DNA of 64,000 bases from Antrihabitans stalagmiti (GCF_016482825.1 NZ_JAEMNV010000006.1:186001-250000), one strand, 5' to 3'. Shown: positions 7,997-18,552, numbered from the stretch's first letter. Notes: generated from the letters alone by a model not told the origin. Program-made: numbers and translations.

Positions 7997-10900
7997 GCGA
8001 GCTTGTCGACCTGGACGGTCGGCGCCGGATCGAAACAGATACAGCGTCAACGTTGTTCGTCGAAGCCGGTGCGGGCAGCGGTAAAACACATTCGCTGGTC
8101 GAGCGGATCTGCCATCTGGTGCTCGTCGATGGGATCGAGCTAGATCGGATCGCTGCGATCACGTTCACCGAGAAGGCGGCTGCCGAGCTGCGCGAGCGGG
8201 TCCGCGCGTCGTTGGGTGCTGCTGCGGCTTCTCCTGTGCGAGACGCGGCGTTGATCCAGGTCGATACTGCCGCCATTGGGACGCTGCATGCGTTCGCTGC
8301 CAGGATCGTTGGCGAGCATCCGCTGGAAGCCGGCGTGCCGCCACGGATTTCGGTAGTCGATGCGATGGGTTCGCAGCTGTCGTTCGAGCGTCGGTGGCGG
8401 CGGATGCGGGCGGATCTGTTTTCGGATGCGAAGAATGCGCCGCCCGGTTTGGCCGACGCGATGCGTGTTGTGATCAGTGCGGGTGCGTCGCTGGATCAGG
8501 TCCGCGACCTGGCTGATTCGCTGGATAGGCATTGGGACCGACTCGTTGTCGGACCTGTTCCGCCGATGGTGTCGCCAGATCTCGATGAAGTTCTGGGCGT
8601 TGCCGATTCGGTGTTGCAGGCGATGATCGATTGCCGCGATGTCGAGGACAAGTTGGCGCAGCAGCTGGGTCTGCTGCGGTTGTGGCGTGAGGACTTGTTC
8701 GATGCCCGGGGGACCGATGCGTGGCTCAGCGTTGTCGTGGAATGTCCGGGTCCTGGCAACGGCGGTAGGGCGGCGAACTGGGTTGGGGCGAAGGCGCGGG
8801 TCGATGCGATCAAGGGGTCGATGAGGGCGCTGCGGGAGTTCGCTTTCGATGTGCGCAATCGGTATGTCGCGTCGGCGTTGGCGATCGTCGTGCATCACAT
8901 GTCGCGGGTGATCGGCTCCGAAGCTTCCGAGCGTCGGCGCAGTGGTGAGCTCGAGTTCCACGATCTTCTCGTCTATGCGCGAGATGTGTTGGCGGTGCCG
9001 GGAGTCGCTGCGGCTGTTCATGGTTCGTATCAGCGGATTCTATTGGACGAGTTCCAGGACACCGACCCTCTGCAGCTCGAGATTGCGCAGCGGATCGTCG
9101 CGGGTGCGCGGGGCCGGTTGTTCACGGTTGGTGATCCGAAGCAGTCGATCTACCGCTTCCGACGTGCGGACATCGCGTCGTACATGGCTGCGCGGGATCG
9201 GACTGCATCCGACGACGTCGTCCGGCTGACGACCAACTTCCGTTCGACCCGACCGGTGCTCGATTGGGTCAATGCGGTGTTCGGCAATCTTGTTGTGGCG
9301 CAAGACAGTATTCAGGCGGAGTACACGCCGCTCGATCCGGCGCCGGGGCGGCCGTCGTGGGAGTCGGGGGAGTGGGGTCCGGCGCCGTTCGTTTTCGGGG
9401 CGGTCGATGAGCCGGCGGATGGTGAGGAGTCGCTTTCTCCCGCTGCGGCTTTGCGGGCTCGTGAGGCGCGTGACGTTGCGCGGGTGATTGCGACCGCGTT
9501 GACTCAGGGTTGGCAGAAGGAGTGCGGCTCCCACGGCGAGTATTCGCACACACCAGTCACGTTGAGCGATATCTGCATCCTGATTCCGTCGCGGGCTGTC
9601 CTGCCGTTCCTGGAGAAGTCGCTCGATGCGGCGGGGATCGAGTTCCGTTCCGAGGCTTCGTCGCTGGTGTATTCGACGCAGGAAGTGCACGACTTGCTCA
9701 CGGCGTGCCGGGCTTTGGCCAACACTGCTGATTCGGCCGCATTGGTGGCGACGTTGCGGACGTCGCTGTTCGCGTGTGGTGACGATGATCTGTTGCGGTG
9801 GAAGGCGTCCGGCGGGTGGTGGTCGGTGTTCGCCGATCCGCCCGCGGGACTGGAGGGTTCGCCCGTCGCTGCTGGTCTTCGGTACTTGCGTGGTGTCTGG
9901 TTCGAGTTGGGTGTGATGAGTCCGGGTGCGTTGCTGAGTCGGTTGGCGACGGAGCGGCGGGTGTTCGAGGTGTCGATGGATTCGCCGAGGCACCGAGATG
10001 TGTGGCGGCGGTTGCGGTTTGTGATCGATCAGGCGCATGCTTGGTACGGCGAGGATCGTGGCGATCTGCGGGATTACCTCGATTGGGCGGCGACGCAGGA
10101 GGAAGAGAACGCGCGCGTAGCTGAAGCGGTGTTGCCCGAGATCGGTGTCAATGCGGTCCGCATCATGACGATGCACGCTGCAAAGGGATTGCAATTCCCG
10201 ATGGTGATCGTGGCGGGTATGAGTGGCGGATATAGGAATTCGGCTGATCCTGTGTTGTGGGATTTGGATGGTCGGATGCATGTGAATCTGTGTAAGTCGG
10301 TGCGGTCGTTGGATTTCGGATCTGTGTCATTGGTCGAGCGAGCGCACTCGGAAGCTGAGCGGGTCAGGCTGCTGTATGTCGCGTGTACACGGGCGGAAAG
10401 TTTTCTGGCGGTATCCGGGTATCAGCCGTTCGGGAATGGGTGGGGGAAGATCGTTGCCGATGGGGTCGTTGGGGTGCCCTGTGGTGCAACGACTTTGGTC
10501 GATCCTGTACGCGTCGAGGACGGTGCGTCGTTCAGTGCGGAGCTGATCGCGTGGGATGAGTGGGTGGCGGAGTCTGTCGCTGTTGCTGCACTGTCCGCCG
10601 TCCCGGCGTCGGTGTCGGCGACCGCCGTTGCGCATCAAGGTACGGCTTTGGGCATCGATGTTTTAGGGGAGTACTCGCGGGCTCGGGCGTTGGTCACCGC
10701 GGACTGGATCGAGGTGGTCGCGCCAGCAACAGGGTCCGTCGAGAGTGGTGCGGCGTTGGGCGTTGCGTTGCATGCGGTGTTGGAGACGGGGCTGGCGTTG
10801 GGTGAGGGGTTCGATGCGGTTGCGCGGGCGGCGGGGGAGCGGGCGGGGTTGGTCGATGTGAAGCGGTTTGAGAAGTTGGCGCGGTCGGCGGTGGAGGCTG

Positions 10901-11211
10901 AGCCGGTGAAACGTGCTGTGGCTCGGGAGCATTGGCAGGAGATGCAGTTGGCGGGGGTGTCGCCGGATGGAGGGTCCGTAGTCGAGGGGGTCGCCGATCT
11001 GGTGTATCGGGAGGATGACGGGTCGCTGGTGGTGGTCGATTACAAGACCGACGTGGGCGTGACGCCGGTGACTTTGGAGCAGTATTGGGCGCAGTTGTCG
11101 GTGTATGCGGCGTTGCTGCGTCAGGTCGCGGGGGAGCGGGTGAGCGCCGTTGTGCTGGTGTTCTGCCGGCCGAAGGGTGCGCAGGTTTTGCGAAGGGTAG
11201 TTCCGAGCTAG
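7993..11211 (+). CDS. AddA/RecB-like UvrD-family helicase-nuclease
   Basis: The product is 1072 aa. All main SF1A helicase motifs are present: Walker A AGAGSGKT near residue 28, 'AITFTEKAAAELRERV' (Ia), 'ILLDEFQDTDPLQ' (II), 'GDPKQSIYRFRRAD' (III), 'MTMHAAKGLQFP' (V) and 'LLYVACTRAE' (VI). A C-terminal RecB nuclease follows (LGVALHAVLE, VEGVADLVY, LVVVDYKTD, QLSVYAAL). This is the motor subunit that pairs with the preceding AddB-like protein. Mycolate actinomycetes usually rely on AdnAB for resection, so this pair could be a second system. Codon usage is unusually rich in GTT, GGT and TTG. The SDR gene starts 20 bp downstream. Confidence 0.85.
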   Translation: MSELVDLDGRRRIETDTASTLFVEAGAGSGKTHSLVERICHLVLVDGIELDRIAAITFTEKAAAELRERVRASLGAAAASPVRDAALIQVDTAAIGTLHAFAARIVGEHPLEAGVPPRISVVDAMGSQLSFERRWRRMRADLFSDAKNAPPGLADAMRVVISAGASLDQVRDLADSLDRHWDRLVVGPVPPMVSPDLDEVLGVADSVLQAMIDCRDVEDKLAQQLGLLRLWREDLFDARGTDAWLSVVVECPGPGNGGRAANWVGAKARVDAIKGSMRALREFAFDVRNRYVASALAIVVHHMSRVIGSEASERRRSGELEFHDLLVYARDVLAVPGVAAAVHGSYQRILLDEFQDTDPLQLEIAQRIVAGARGRLFTVGDPKQSIYRFRRADIASYMAARDRTASDDVVRLTTNFRSTRPVLDWVNAVFGNLVVAQDSIQAEYTPLDPAPGRPSWESGEWGPAPFVFGAVDEPADGEESLSPAAALRAREARDVARVIATALTQGWQKECGSHGEYSHTPVTLSDICILIPSRAVLPFLEKSLDAAGIEFRSEASSLVYSTQEVHDLLTACRALANTADSAALVATLRTSLFACGDDDLLRWKASGGWWSVFADPPAGLEGSPVAAGLRYLRGVWFELGVMSPGALLSRLATERRVFEVSMDSPRHRDVWRRLRFVIDQAHAWYGEDRGDLRDYLDWAATQEEENARVAEAVLPEIGVNAVRIMTMHAAKGLQFPMVIVAGMSGGYRNSADPVLWDLDGRMHVNLCKSVRSLDFGSVSLVERAHSEAERVRLLYVACTRAESFLAVSGYQPFGNGWGKIVADGVVGVPCGATTLVDPVRVEDGASFSAELIAWDEWVAESVAVAALSAVPASVSATAVAHQGTALGIDVLGEYSRARALVTADWIEVVAPATGSVESGAALGVALHAVLETGLALGEGFDAVARAAGERAGLVDVKRFEKLARSAVEAEPVKRAVAREHWQEMQLAGVSPDGGSVVEGVADLVYREDDGSLVVVDYKTDVGVTPVTLEQYWAQLSVYAALLRQVAGERVSAVVLVFCRPKGAQVLRRVVPS

Positions 11212-11231
11212 TCGCGAGTGAAGGAGCAGGC

Positions 11232-12026
11232 ATGCTGATCGATCTGAGTGGCAAGACGGCGTTGGTGACGGGGTCGACGCAGGGGATCGGGTTTGCGATT
11301 GCGAAGGGGCTGGCGGCTTCTGGCGCGAGGGTGGGTCTGAATGGTCGGACGAAGGCCAGGGTCGAGGAGGCCGCCGCTGAGTTGCGGGCTGCGGTTGATG
11401 GCGCCGATGTGGTGCTTGTCGATGCTGATGTGTCGACGGCGGAGGGTGCTGATCGTGCGGTCGAACTGCTGCCCGATGTCGACATCTTGATCAACAATCT
11501 GGGCATCTTCGGGACGGCCGATCCGCTCGAGATCACGGACGACGAGTGGCGGAAGTACTTCGAGGTGAATGTGCTTGCGGCAGTTCGTTTGACGCGGTTG
11601 TATCTGCCGCGGATGACTGAACATGGTTGGGGGAGAGTGCAATACATAGCGAGTGACTCGGCGATTGTGATCCCGGCGGAGATGATTCACTACGGAGTTT
11701 CCAAGACGGCGTTGCTGGGGGTGTCGCGGGGGTTCGCGAAAGTTGCTGCGGGGACGGGAGTCACGGTGAGTTCCGTGATCGCGGGTCCGACGCACACGGG
11801 TGGGGTGGAGGACTTCGTCTACGAGTTGGTGGACAAGTCCCTCGACTGGGATGCCGCGCAGCGAGAGTTCATGAGGCTGCATCGGCCGCAGTCGTTGATC
11901 CAGCGCCTGATCGAGCCGGAGGAGATCGCGAACATGGTCGTCTATCTGGCTTCGGAGTTGGCGTCCGCCACGACTGGTGGGGCCGTGCGGGTGGACGGCG
12001 GATATGTGGATGGGATTTTGCCGTAG
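11232..12026 (+). CDS. Short-chain dehydrogenase/reductase
   Basis: The product is 264 aa, started at the ATG at 11232 with AAGGAG. It has a classical SDR layout: TGSTQGIG cofactor glycine motif near residue 13, 'DVSTAEGAD', 'ILINNLGI' (an NNAG variant), catalytic Ser in 'IASDSAI', and 'YGVSKTAL' giving YxxxK. It ends in 'SATTGGAVRVDGGYVDGILP'. The lack of an Asp after strand 2 (GLNGRTKAR) favours NADP(H). It lies close behind the AddA-like gene, but nothing links the functions. The substrate is unknown. Confidence 0.85.
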   Translation: MLIDLSGKTALVTGSTQGIGFAIAKGLAASGARVGLNGRTKARVEEAAAELRAAVDGADVVLVDADVSTAEGADRAVELLPDVDILINNLGIFGTADPLEITDDEWRKYFEVNVLAAVRLTRLYLPRMTEHGWGRVQYIASDSAIVIPAEMIHYGVSKTALLGVSRGFAKVAAGTGVTVSSVIAGPTHTGGVEDFVYELVDKSLDWDAAQREFMRLHRPQSLIQRLIEPEEIANMVVYLASELASATTGGAVRVDGGYVDGILP

Positions 12027-12745
12027 GCAATGGCGGTGACCGTTTCGGAAGACCAACAAATCGGGTTGACCACCGAGCGACAATATTTGGATTGGCGAGT
12101 ACCACATACTGCTGAACCTCGACTCGCTGCGAGTATATGCAGCCATCCTCCGTAGACGGTCGCTCGAAAATCGGTGAATTCGTGCAAATGCGCTTGAGCA
12201 TGGGGTTTCATTTTAGGCTGTTGGTTGCGCCGACTTGCCCTAGGAGCGGGCAGCGAGTGGTGATTCTTGGTCACTACGCCAAGCCCGATGATCTTCCACC
12301 GGAGTTAGGGGCTGGTGATCTGTTCTATCGGCTGTGCGAAGACAATCAGCGGTCCACGATCGAATATTGGTCGAGATCGCAGGTAGAGGCCTTCGGAGCA
12401 GTCCGGTACGCGTAGATCGGTCCATACCTAGCGATGGCTACGACGAAACCTACTTATGCGAACCCCGAACTGGATGCCGCGGCTCGGGCCGCCGATTGTG
12501 TGGCGAATCTCGACATAGGTGAGTTCCTGGATCCCGCTGTTTTCGGTGACGGCGCTCCAAGCATTCGGTGCGTCTGGAGCGGGCGGTGTGATGGCTGGGG
12601 TGGTTTACTTGATGGCGATGCACTCGAGTCGAGACGAATTCGATTTCCCTCGACGCATACCTTGCGGCCAGCCGGTGGGTGGCGACTGCCTCGCTTGCTG
12701 CCGGCTGATCGGGTGGAAGCAACTGCATCGAGAGGAAAGTAAGGC
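12027..12745. other. Gene-poor stretch with uncertain short frames
   Basis: About 720 bp separate the SDR from the convergent AAA ATPase. Frames at 12200-12415 (reading ...GHYAKPDDLPPELGAG...) and 12434-12742 are open, but they match nothing I know and lack convincing ribosome-binding sites. They may be remnants of genes broken when the defence island was inserted. I see no tRNA, insertion sequence end or clear terminator here. Confidence 0.4.
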
Positions 12746-14908
12746 CTAGCAACCGGAACCCTCGCTCGGGGCTGGCTCGACCACCGAGTACAGGCGCGAC
12801 TTGCACTCGGCGACGATATAGTCGGGTACCGCATCGAATTCGCGAGGGTTCAGCTGCATCACATATTCGTTCTCGATGTGATAAGTCTCGTTGACAAACT
12901 TCTGAAAAGCTTCGTCGCCTCTATTCGCCCAGTTGTTGTTAACGGCGGCCCGGAACAACTGGACTTTTTCGTATCCGACGTCTGTCGCATCGAACTTGGC
13001 CTTCACAACAACCGGGTCCTTAATTTCACTCACAACACGTGTGTAGTCCAGGGTAGGAACACTTTTATGAATTTCGGTCATCCCCGCTTTGAAGTCCTCA
13101 GCGGTTAGTGGCGTGATCACACCGTCGAATCCTTTGGTACCGGCAACGTCGCGTGCATGGAGCAGACTCGAAAGAATATCGTACTCAAGCCCGAGATCGT
13201 TATTAACTTCGTACAGCCGTCGAAGGTAGATGCACTTGATGAGGTCGTCGGAGGATGCCCCGATGTTCGTCGCGCACACCTGTGAGAACGTCGATATATG
13301 ATGCTTGCCGATAAGCGATTCTGTAACCAACCCCGCACGATTTTGCAAAAAATGGGCAGTCGGCTTCATCATGGAAAACTGACCGGCTGTTGGATTTAGC
13401 ACTATGTCTATCACCGGCTCGATGTCGTGGGTAAGCATTAGAGTGGTGAAATCCCGAATGCTGCTCTTCCCGTGGAACAACTGATGGATAATTGCATATT
13501 TCTTGGTCTTGTCGAAGCTTGAAACAGGATCGTCTAGCACCACCAAGTCGGGCTGTACCTTACGCACATGGTGCATGAAAAGTATTAGGGCGAAGGCATT
13601 CTTCTCGCCGTAGCTCAGATGACTACTGGCAGCTTCGAGATGCCCGGAGGCATCCTCGTGTTCAACGATCATCCGGTACGCGTCTGGGGTCGTCTCGATC
13701 CTGACGCTATATCGGTAACCGGCTGAGCGTAGGAACTCATTGACGGCATCCTGGTTCACCTTGATTATTGCGGCTACTCGACTCGTCTGCTTCCCAAGTT
13801 CGGCACGCAATTCGTTGATCCGGCCTGCCACCTCGTCGAGCTTATCGTTGATCGGGTCAACCACCGAAGCAGTCTTGTCCGAGTGGAGCGCTTTGAGCAG
13901 AGGCAGGTCAATCTTAAGATCACGGAGTACTTCATCGACATTCTCCGCATCTCGGAGTGTGCTATAAGAGAGCCTCCGCAGCTCGGTCAGCTTGCCGAGT
14001 AGCGTGTCAACTTGACTACGAAGACCCGCAAGGAAAGTGCTCTGCTCTGGGGTGATTTCACTGAGCGAGGTGAGCATGGACAGAAGCTGTTCGCGGTGGC
14101 TCTCTTCGAAGTAGTCGCCCAACTGATTAATCGTTTGTCGGAGAGCGCTCAGGTTCTTGACTGCTGCGGACTCATAGATCGCGGAGACTTCTACTGCTGC
14201 AACCTTGTCCATATCTGGTCGCGAGCAATACGGACAGTTGTCGGAGATGTCTAGATATGCCTTACCCTTGGACTGCCACGTGATCCACGAGGCCGGATCG
14301 GCGCTGTCGATGAAGTGCTTATAGCCCTTCACCGAATTAGGTACGTTCGCGACTTTCCCCGCCACGCCGAGTGCTTTTAGTCCGCGGCTCTTCTTATCTA
14401 TTGCGCCAGCCCTGGTCAGCGTGAAAGCATCGCGTAGCGAACTGAACGCTGACACCGCTGCTTCGAGGTCAGCCTGCTCGGAGAATGTCGCTCGAAGCGA
14501 ATCGAAAAGAGCGTCGATCTGAGCAAGGCCTTGCTTGTATTCATCCGTGTTGATGAATACCTCAAAACTATCCTTGAGCACTTCTTCGCGTTGAAATACA
14601 AATTGCGAAACGTACTCCTCATTGAAAACAAGCACCTTTTTGATCTCATCTACACCCGTCACGCATGGCGTCGGCGAGCCAGGGACCCCGCGAAATTTGA
14701 ACGGCACGAGTTGGTCAAGGTTGCTCGATCCGTCTGCGTGCAGGCTGAGGGCCTCAGCGATCGTACTCTTTCCAATACCGTTTGCGCCATACTTGATATT
14801 TAAACCAGCGCGCTGCAGTGTTATCGTAGCATTTAGAATGCTGTTGCAATTCCCGATCTCGATTACGAAGTCTGACGTTGATTGCGTGGTCATCAGCGGA
14901 GTGCCCAT
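12746..14908 (-). CDS. AAA_13-type ATPase (PrrC/RloC-like) of a defence island
   Basis: The product is 720 aa from the ATG at 14906-14908; the ATG at 14891-14893 is an alternative and neither has a strong RBS. ABC-type ATPase motifs are complete: Walker A GANGIGKST (41-49), signature LSYGEKNA (431-438), Walker B LVVLDDPVSSFD (455-466) and LTHD (492-495). A CPYC pair (225-228) sits in the insert between the half-domains, next to heptad-rich helices, like the zinc hook of RloC/Rad50. The C-terminal third ends in 'YHIENEYVMQLNPREFD'. AAA_13 proteins include the tRNA anticodon nucleases PrrC and RloC, which often sit beside restriction systems as here. An RxxxE pair (R563, E567) and H584 are possible nuclease residues, unproven. 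The gene looks less GC-rich than its neighbours. Confidence 0.75.
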   Translation of the reverse strand: MGTPLMTTQSTSDFVIEIGNCNSILNATITLQRAGLNIKYGANGIGKSTIAEALSLHADGSSNLDQLVPFKFRGVPGSPTPCVTGVDEIKKVLVFNEEYVSQFVFQREEVLKDSFEVFINTDEYKQGLAQIDALFDSLRATFSEQADLEAAVSAFSSLRDAFTLTRAGAIDKKSRGLKALGVAGKVANVPNSVKGYKHFIDSADPASWITWQSKGKAYLDISDNCPYCSRPDMDKVAAVEVSAIYESAAVKNLSALRQTINQLGDYFEESHREQLLSMLTSLSEITPEQSTFLAGLRSQVDTLLGKLTELRRLSYSTLRDAENVDEVLRDLKIDLPLLKALHSDKTASVVDPINDKLDEVAGRINELRAELGKQTSRVAAIIKVNQDAVNEFLRSAGYRYSVRIETTPDAYRMIVEHEDASGHLEAASSHLSYGEKNAFALILFMHHVRKVQPDLVVLDDPVSSFDKTKKYAIIHQLFHGKSSIRDFTTLMLTHDIEPVIDIVLNPTAGQFSMMKPTAHFLQNRAGLVTESLIGKHHISTFSQVCATNIGASSDDLIKCIYLRRLYEVNNDLGLEYDILSSLLHARDVAGTKGFDGVITPLTAEDFKAGMTEIHKSVPTLDYTRVVSEIKDPVVVKAKFDATDVGYEKVQLFRAAVNNNWANRGDEAFQKFVNETYHIENEYVMQLNPREFDAVPDYIVAECKSRLYSVVEPAPSEGSGC

Positions 14909-15996
14909 CGTCCAGCGGCGCCCCGGCGGCGGCGCAATAATCGAATACTCTCATATCGTCGTCATGCCGCCGGGAAAATGAGAAACGACCGGGCGAGCAC
15001 GGTGGTTCAGAAGCTGCACGACGGTACCATCGCGCGGTATGGGCGAAATCTTGGTGTACCGACTTCGAAGAAATTGGGCCGTTCGTCGCCTTGACGGGAC
15101 CATGCTCAGCGAGCGTGGCAAACGCCCCCCATGCCCGGGCGATCCTCACTACTTAGGGCGGAAACACTGAAAGTCCCCGCCGACAAGACACGATCAGGCG
15201 CTATGAAGCGCAGTCAAATCTACTGTTGTCGCAGGTATTTGGACCCGACGCTGTCAAAGGGAGAGGTTCCGGCGAAGCGCGCAATGTCCCTACTACGTAC
15301 TACCGCAAAAGGATTGGGCGATCGCCCGCCGTACACAGCTTCCTTTGAAGGCCGGTTAGTTGGCGGATCCCGGAGCTCTGCACGAATGTCTCAGGTGCGT
15401 ATGTTTCTAGACCACGATAAAGCGGACGACATCACGAGACAGCGTACCCGCCTCTTCGTGTTGCGTCGTTTTCCGCTTCTCCTACTCACCACCAGCGCGC
15501 GTGGCCCGGAAATGAAACACCTCTGCGGTTCGCCCTTTTTGCAGACTCCGGCGACGAGCAGGCGCCTTCTCGCGACCGATGCTGGCCCATGGAACCCTGA
15601 CGATCGCGGTTCGTTGTAGCTCGTTATAGCGCACAGTTCCTTCATACTGAAATAGGCAACTTCGTATGCTTCGAGGAGTTGACTTAGGCGATGTTCGTAA
15701 CTACGGCGAGGTCCTAGTGATCTGACAACACCTCTACACCGGAGGCTGCGGCCGAGCAGATCGCCGCTGATTGCCCCATGGGCGGTCCGCGAAGGCGCCG
15801 CTGGTTACGAACACCGTGGTCGCCTCGTGGTCGAGTACGCCCCCGCACGTGGATCGTGGTGCTGCAAGATCTCGGACCGCCGCTTCGATGGCGATGTCTA
15901 CCCTCCGCAATTAATAGTTGCGCAAATGTAAAAGTACGTTCGATGACGAACACTCCCGGATATCGCATAAAGTTTCAGGTTGTGCTCGGTCGGGGG
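14909..15996. other. Intergenic stretch inside the defence island
   Basis: About 1.1 kb lie between the ATPase start and the end of the Res gene. Frames of up to 162 codons exist on both strands but have no recognisable motif and unconvincing composition. One short open stretch on the plus strand (about 15770-15932, ending ...DRRFDGDVYPPQLIVAQM) reads like protein but has no start codon and may be a gene remnant. I saw no terminal inverted repeats, integrase or RNA gene. Confidence 0.4.
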
Positions 15997-18552
15997 CTAC
16001 GGGTAGGCCATTCCCTGGGCGAGGAAAATCGCCTCGATCAGATTCTGGTTAGTCGCTTCGGCGATTTCCTGGTCGATTCCAGGAGTTGCAAGGTCGAGCG
16101 CCCGGAGAGAATCGCTTACCTTGGCGATCGCGAGACAGCGGCGGATCCGGTCGGGGTGGTCCTGGGCGTAACGCGACAGCGCTGACCACTTCGCCGACGT
16201 GTCGGCGAGGTCGAACCGGTGGGGGTCGACGATGTCCATGACGTACTCGCCGTCGCCGTCGTCGTGCCAGAACAGGAAGTCGGGGTGCATCAGCTGATGC
16301 TTGTCGCCGAACATGTAAGGCACAGCTAGCGCGTGCCGACCTGACGAAGGGTTCCGGTACCAGCCAACGAGCGTCTCGGCGGCCAGCTCGACGTCGAGGA
16401 CCTGCGCTTCCCACGACGAACGAGACGTGTCCACGGGAAACTCGCCTGCGTTGGGTTTACCGGTAGGAATGACATACAGGTGCGAGGAACGCGTGGGTAT
16501 CGGTTCGGTTGTCTTGTCCCGGATCTTCTCTGTCGCAGCCGGATACACGTCGCGAATCTCAACCGTCGTGGGCAGCATCGGTGATTCGCTTAGGTGCCAC
16601 ATAGGTTCGATCTGGTCCCGGACGTGGCGCGGGCGCATCGACACTTTCGCGCGGTGGTCTTCGCGCCACTTGCCGATCAGGACGGCGGCCTGTTCCTCGA
16701 TAACGGTTTTGAAGCCGAGTTCGGCCATTGCCGCCAGACGCGCCGAGGCGTCGACTTCTTCTTCTCCCGCATCGCACAGTTCTTTGAAGTACCAGTTCGC
16801 CGAACCATCCGGCAGGAGGCGCTTTGCTTTCTGGAAGTAGCCTTCCAAGTCGCGCTCGTTGGTAGTGGTGTCAGACTTGCCAACGCTCTGCATGATCGTT
16901 TCGCCGTAGGCAACCATTGTCGTGCTGATCGTTAGCGACATGATATCGCCTACCTTCGTGTCGATCTCATTGCTGCGCTGTCCATCTGCGGCGCGCATCT
17001 GATCGACGATCCACTGTTTGGCCTTGGCTGACCCATGCTCGACGAGGCCATGCTCGGTGAGTGCGGCGGCCAGTCGCATCAACTGGGCAGTGCGCGAGCT
17101 GAACGAGTTCTTCTGGCGCGTATACGACGGGACGGTGTCGAGCAGTTCAAAAAGATCTGCGGGCACCTCTGACGACTTTTCGCACACCACCGGTGCCACG
17201 ACGATGTTGACCTCGACGGTCTCGTCCTCGGTCAGCGCGTTTACGACCCGGGCTACGTGCTCCGGGCGGAACCCCGGCAGGTACGCAGCCACCTCGTTGA
17301 GGCGGTCGTCGCCGGTCTCGGCACGTTTAGCAAGCGGGGTGCGGACGAGCCGGCCGATCAGCTGCGCGATCTCAGTAAAGCTGTCCTTATTTTGGAAGGA
17401 AATCATTACCTCGGCGCGTGGGCAGTCCCAGCCGGTGGTCAATGCGGATTTAAACAACACGGCCCGGGCCTGGTCGTCACCAGAGATTGCCTCCGGCGGC
17501 AGGTAGCGAATAGTTCTGTCTCCCACCTTCTTCGGCCCGTGGGGATCTCCGAAGGCGTGAGCGACTGCGTAGCCGGACAACGCCGGCCAGGTCGACTCAA
17601 TCACAGAGAGGATTTCTGCGAGTCGGGCTTCCTCCTTCGCAGGCGCCATGCCTTGCTCGACTTGAATGACAAGCAGTGGCTCGACGAGTCTGTCGCCGGT
17701 GGTCTCGTGGTGAGCACGCCATGCCTCGTCTGCGGACTTTAGATCCTCAACAGCGAGGGCGAGCATCGTATTGTCGGCCGACTGCGACTCGCCGATACTG
17801 CGCAACAGGATGCGATCCTTGAGCAGACCAGACTCACGGACATCACCGGCTTTCACCTCGACGGGACGCATGGTGCGATCAGCTGCTTGCATGGCGGCTT
17901 TGAACCGATCGGGAGTCGCCGAGATTCCGAGGACCACTGGCGCCGGCGGCTGCATCGTGCCGAGGTTGGTTGTGCCGCCACCAACGATAGTCCCGGCGAT
18001 CGACTTGCGGTCGGTGTTCTTCGTGCCGGAGCCGCGGTGCGCCTCGTCCCAGACCACCAGAAAGTCCTCGCCACGCTCACGCACGGTGTTGGCAATCATG
18101 TCCCATGCGCCGTGGGTCCGCTTGTCGTTGTGACTGCCGTCGGGCCTGACCGCATGCAGGGTCGAGTTCTTCTGCATCGCCTGAATATGGACGAAGTAGA
18201 TCACCCCGGGTTCGAGGGTGCGCTGGTCGATCTCTCCGATATAGCGGATGCGGTTGATATCGATCGCGCCGCCCGACGCCTGGGTGATCTTGTTGATCGT
18301 CTGCGCGTTCAGCGCGCGGTCGTCGGTGATCCACAGGACCGTCATATTCGGATTCGGCTTGCGTGTCGGGGTGCCTTTGTAAATGCCTTCGAGCACCGCT
18401 GTGGCGACGACGGTCTTGCCCGCCCCAGTGGGAGCGGTGAGGCCGACAGCGGTGCGCTCACCGTCTTCGAGGTAACCGGCACGTGCCTTCGCGAGGTTGG
18501 TCAAAGCTGACTCGACTGCGGTGGTCTGGTAGGACTCAAGCTTGAACTTCAC
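15997..18552 (-). CDS. res: Type III restriction enzyme, Res subunit
   Basis: The product is 851 aa, starting at a GTG (18550-18552) that overlaps the Mod stop by four bases. Res subunits are SF2 translocases with an endonuclease domain that cut DNA when two unmethylated sites are in head-to-head orientation. Visible motifs are PTGAGKT (Walker A, about residue 41), WDEAH (DEAD/H box), GISATPDRF (motif III) and QLIGRLVRTP (motif VI). A C-terminal nuclease follows: 'HPDFLFWHDDGDGEYVMDIVDPH'-type block, seen as PDFLF then EYVMDIVDPH, consistent with a PD-(D/E)XK site with Asp in the last acidic position. It is somewhat shorter than EcoP1I Res. It works only as a complex with Mod. Confidence 0.9.
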   Translation of the reverse strand: MKFKLESYQTTAVESALTNLAKARAGYLEDGERTAVGLTAPTGAGKTVVATAVLEGIYKGTPTRKPNPNMTVLWITDDRALNAQTINKITQASGGAIDINRIRYIGEIDQRTLEPGVIYFVHIQAMQKNSTLHAVRPDGSHNDKRTHGAWDMIANTVRERGEDFLVVWDEAHRGSGTKNTDRKSIAGTIVGGGTTNLGTMQPPAPVVLGISATPDRFKAAMQAADRTMRPVEVKAGDVRESGLLKDRILLRSIGESQSADNTMLALAVEDLKSADEAWRAHHETTGDRLVEPLLVIQVEQGMAPAKEEARLAEILSVIESTWPALSGYAVAHAFGDPHGPKKVGDRTIRYLPPEAISGDDQARAVLFKSALTTGWDCPRAEVMISFQNKDSFTEIAQLIGRLVRTPLAKRAETGDDRLNEVAAYLPGFRPEHVARVVNALTEDETVEVNIVVAPVVCEKSSEVPADLFELLDTVPSYTRQKNSFSSRTAQLMRLAAALTEHGLVEHGSAKAKQWIVDQMRAADGQRSNEIDTKVGDIMSLTISTTMVAYGETIMQSVGKSDTTTNERDLEGYFQKAKRLLPDGSANWYFKELCDAGEEEVDASARLAAMAELGFKTVIEEQAAVLIGKWREDHRAKVSMRPRHVRDQIEPMWHLSESPMLPTTVEIRDVYPAATEKIRDKTTEPIPTRSSHLYVIPTGKPNAGEFPVDTSRSSWEAQVLDVELAAETLVGWYRNPSSGRHALAVPYMFGDKHQLMHPDFLFWHDDGDGEYVMDIVDPHRFDLADTSAKWSALSRYAQDHPDRIRRCLAIAKVSDSLRALDLATPGIDQEIAEATNQNLIEAIFLAQGMAYP

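Noticed and set aside
12137-12742. Short plus-strand frames after the SDR gene
   Set aside because: They overlap in different frames, show no known family and have weak starts; not enough to call a gene.
14909-15996. Open frames such as 15131-15619 (+) and 15714-15968 (-) as genes
   Set aside because: They have no motif, no convincing ribosome-binding site and mixed composition; I treat the stretch as intergenic with possible remnants.
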